Below the pieces are notes generated by a model. The model did no database searches and was not told the origin of the DNA. It saw only the letters and a list, made by a program, of their open reading frames with translations. Shown here piece after piece: positions 6,479-6,847 of a stretch of DNA of 6,847 nucleotides. The position numbers were made by a program, and so were the translations under genes. The DNA lies in contig JAFGKQ010000176.1 of assembly GCA_016928495.1 (NCBI GenBank), positions 1 to 6,847 on the forward strand, read 5' to 3'. The number at the start of each line of letters is the position of its first letter. Position 1 is the stretch's first letter. This DNA comes from Candidatus Fermentibacterales bacterium (GTDB lineage: Bacteria; Fermentibacterota; Fermentibacteria; Fermentibacterales; JAFGKQ01).

Positions 6479-6847
6479 ATGACCTGGAAGGACTTCATCG
6501 CTTCGGAGGCTGCCTCGGCCTACGACACGACTCAGGGACTGCTCGGCCTCGTTGATCCGGATGCTCTGGCATGGAAGCCGGCCTCGGGCACCAACTGGAT
6601 GACGACGGGGCAGCTCCTCAGGCACATCTCCGATGCCTGTGGGTTCTGCTTCCGGGGTTTCGTGACCGGGGACTGGGGAACTCCCGACGGCGCGGATCTC
6701 GATGCTCTGCCCAGCGCGGAGCAACTGCCGTCGGTGTCCAGTCTCGACGAGGCCAGGAGGCTCCTCGCGGAGGACAGAGAGCTTGCCTTCAGGATGCTCG
6801 GCTCCGTGTCCGAGCAGGACCTTGCGCAGCGCATCACGACAGCTCCC
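6479..6847 (+). CDS. Second DinB-like protein (3' end cut by window edge)
   Basis: The frame runs 123 codons to the right edge without a stop. The start ATG has GGAGG 5 nt upstream. Residues 30-60 (LAWKPASGTNWMTTGQLLRH, then a helix ending near FVTGDW) match the beginning of DinB_2-type proteins: the W-x-P segment after helix 1, then a helix with the first predicted metal ligand, His49. The HxxxH part expected near residues 130-150 lies outside the window, so metal binding cannot be confirmed. It differs clearly from the upstream DinB-like protein, so the pair is not a recent duplication. The 91-bp gap shows no convincing promoter or terminator, so cotranscription is likely. Function is unknown. 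Confidence 0.8.
   Translation, partial: MTWKDFIASEAASAYDTTQGLLGLVDPDALAWKPASGTNWMTTGQLLRHISDACGFCFRGFVTGDWGTPDGADLDALPSAEQLPSVSSLDEARRLLAEDRELAFRMLGSVSEQDLAQRITTAP

Overview
The window is a GC-rich piece of bacterial chromosome with six protein genes, two of them cut by the window edges. It most likely comes from a Gram-negative, possibly uncultured, bacterium. The Gram-negative call rests on an outer-membrane-type protein with a signal peptide, a beta-barrel-like N-terminal region and a C-terminal OmpA peptidoglycan-binding domain. A 6-bladed beta-propeller lipoprotein next to carboxypeptidase-regulatory-like domains is a combination common in the FCB (Fibrobacteres-Chlorobi-Bacteroidetes) superphylum and related candidate phyla. 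Arg AGG codons and G/C-ending codons are frequent. The phylum assignment is inference only; no rRNA or marker gene is present.

Layout. Positions 1-5700 are read on the minus strand, in transcription order: (i) an OmpA-family protein with two internal carboxypeptidase-regulatory-like domains (5700-3712); (ii) a perfect 15-bp hairpin terminator (3636-3670); (iii) a predicted 6-bladed beta-propeller lipoprotein (3540-2398); (iv) about 340 bp with no supported gene, containing a 17-bp palindrome; (v) a major facilitator superfamily transporter (about 2053-587); (vi) a VanW-family protein (590 to beyond 1) whose TTG start overlaps the transporter stop. From 5755 the plus strand takes over with a good sigma70-type promoter, a leader of about 120 nt, and two tandem DinB/YfiT-like genes (5914-6387, and 6479 to beyond the right edge).

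How the genes may work together. The OmpA-like protein should anchor the outer membrane to peptidoglycan. The propeller lipoprotein is probably also in the envelope but appears to have its own transcription start after the hairpin. The transporter and VanW-like protein are almost certainly translationally coupled and form the most suggestive functional pair here. No vanH/A/B/X/S/R-type gene is visible, so there is no direct case for glycopeptide resistance. The two DinB-like genes are probably cotranscribed and divergent from the OmpA gene. I see no mobile element, CRISPR array, tRNA or rRNA. I found no clearly unprecedented system; the best leads are the coupled MFS-VanW pair, the cysteine-flanked twin domains in the OmpA protein, and the tandem DinB pair.
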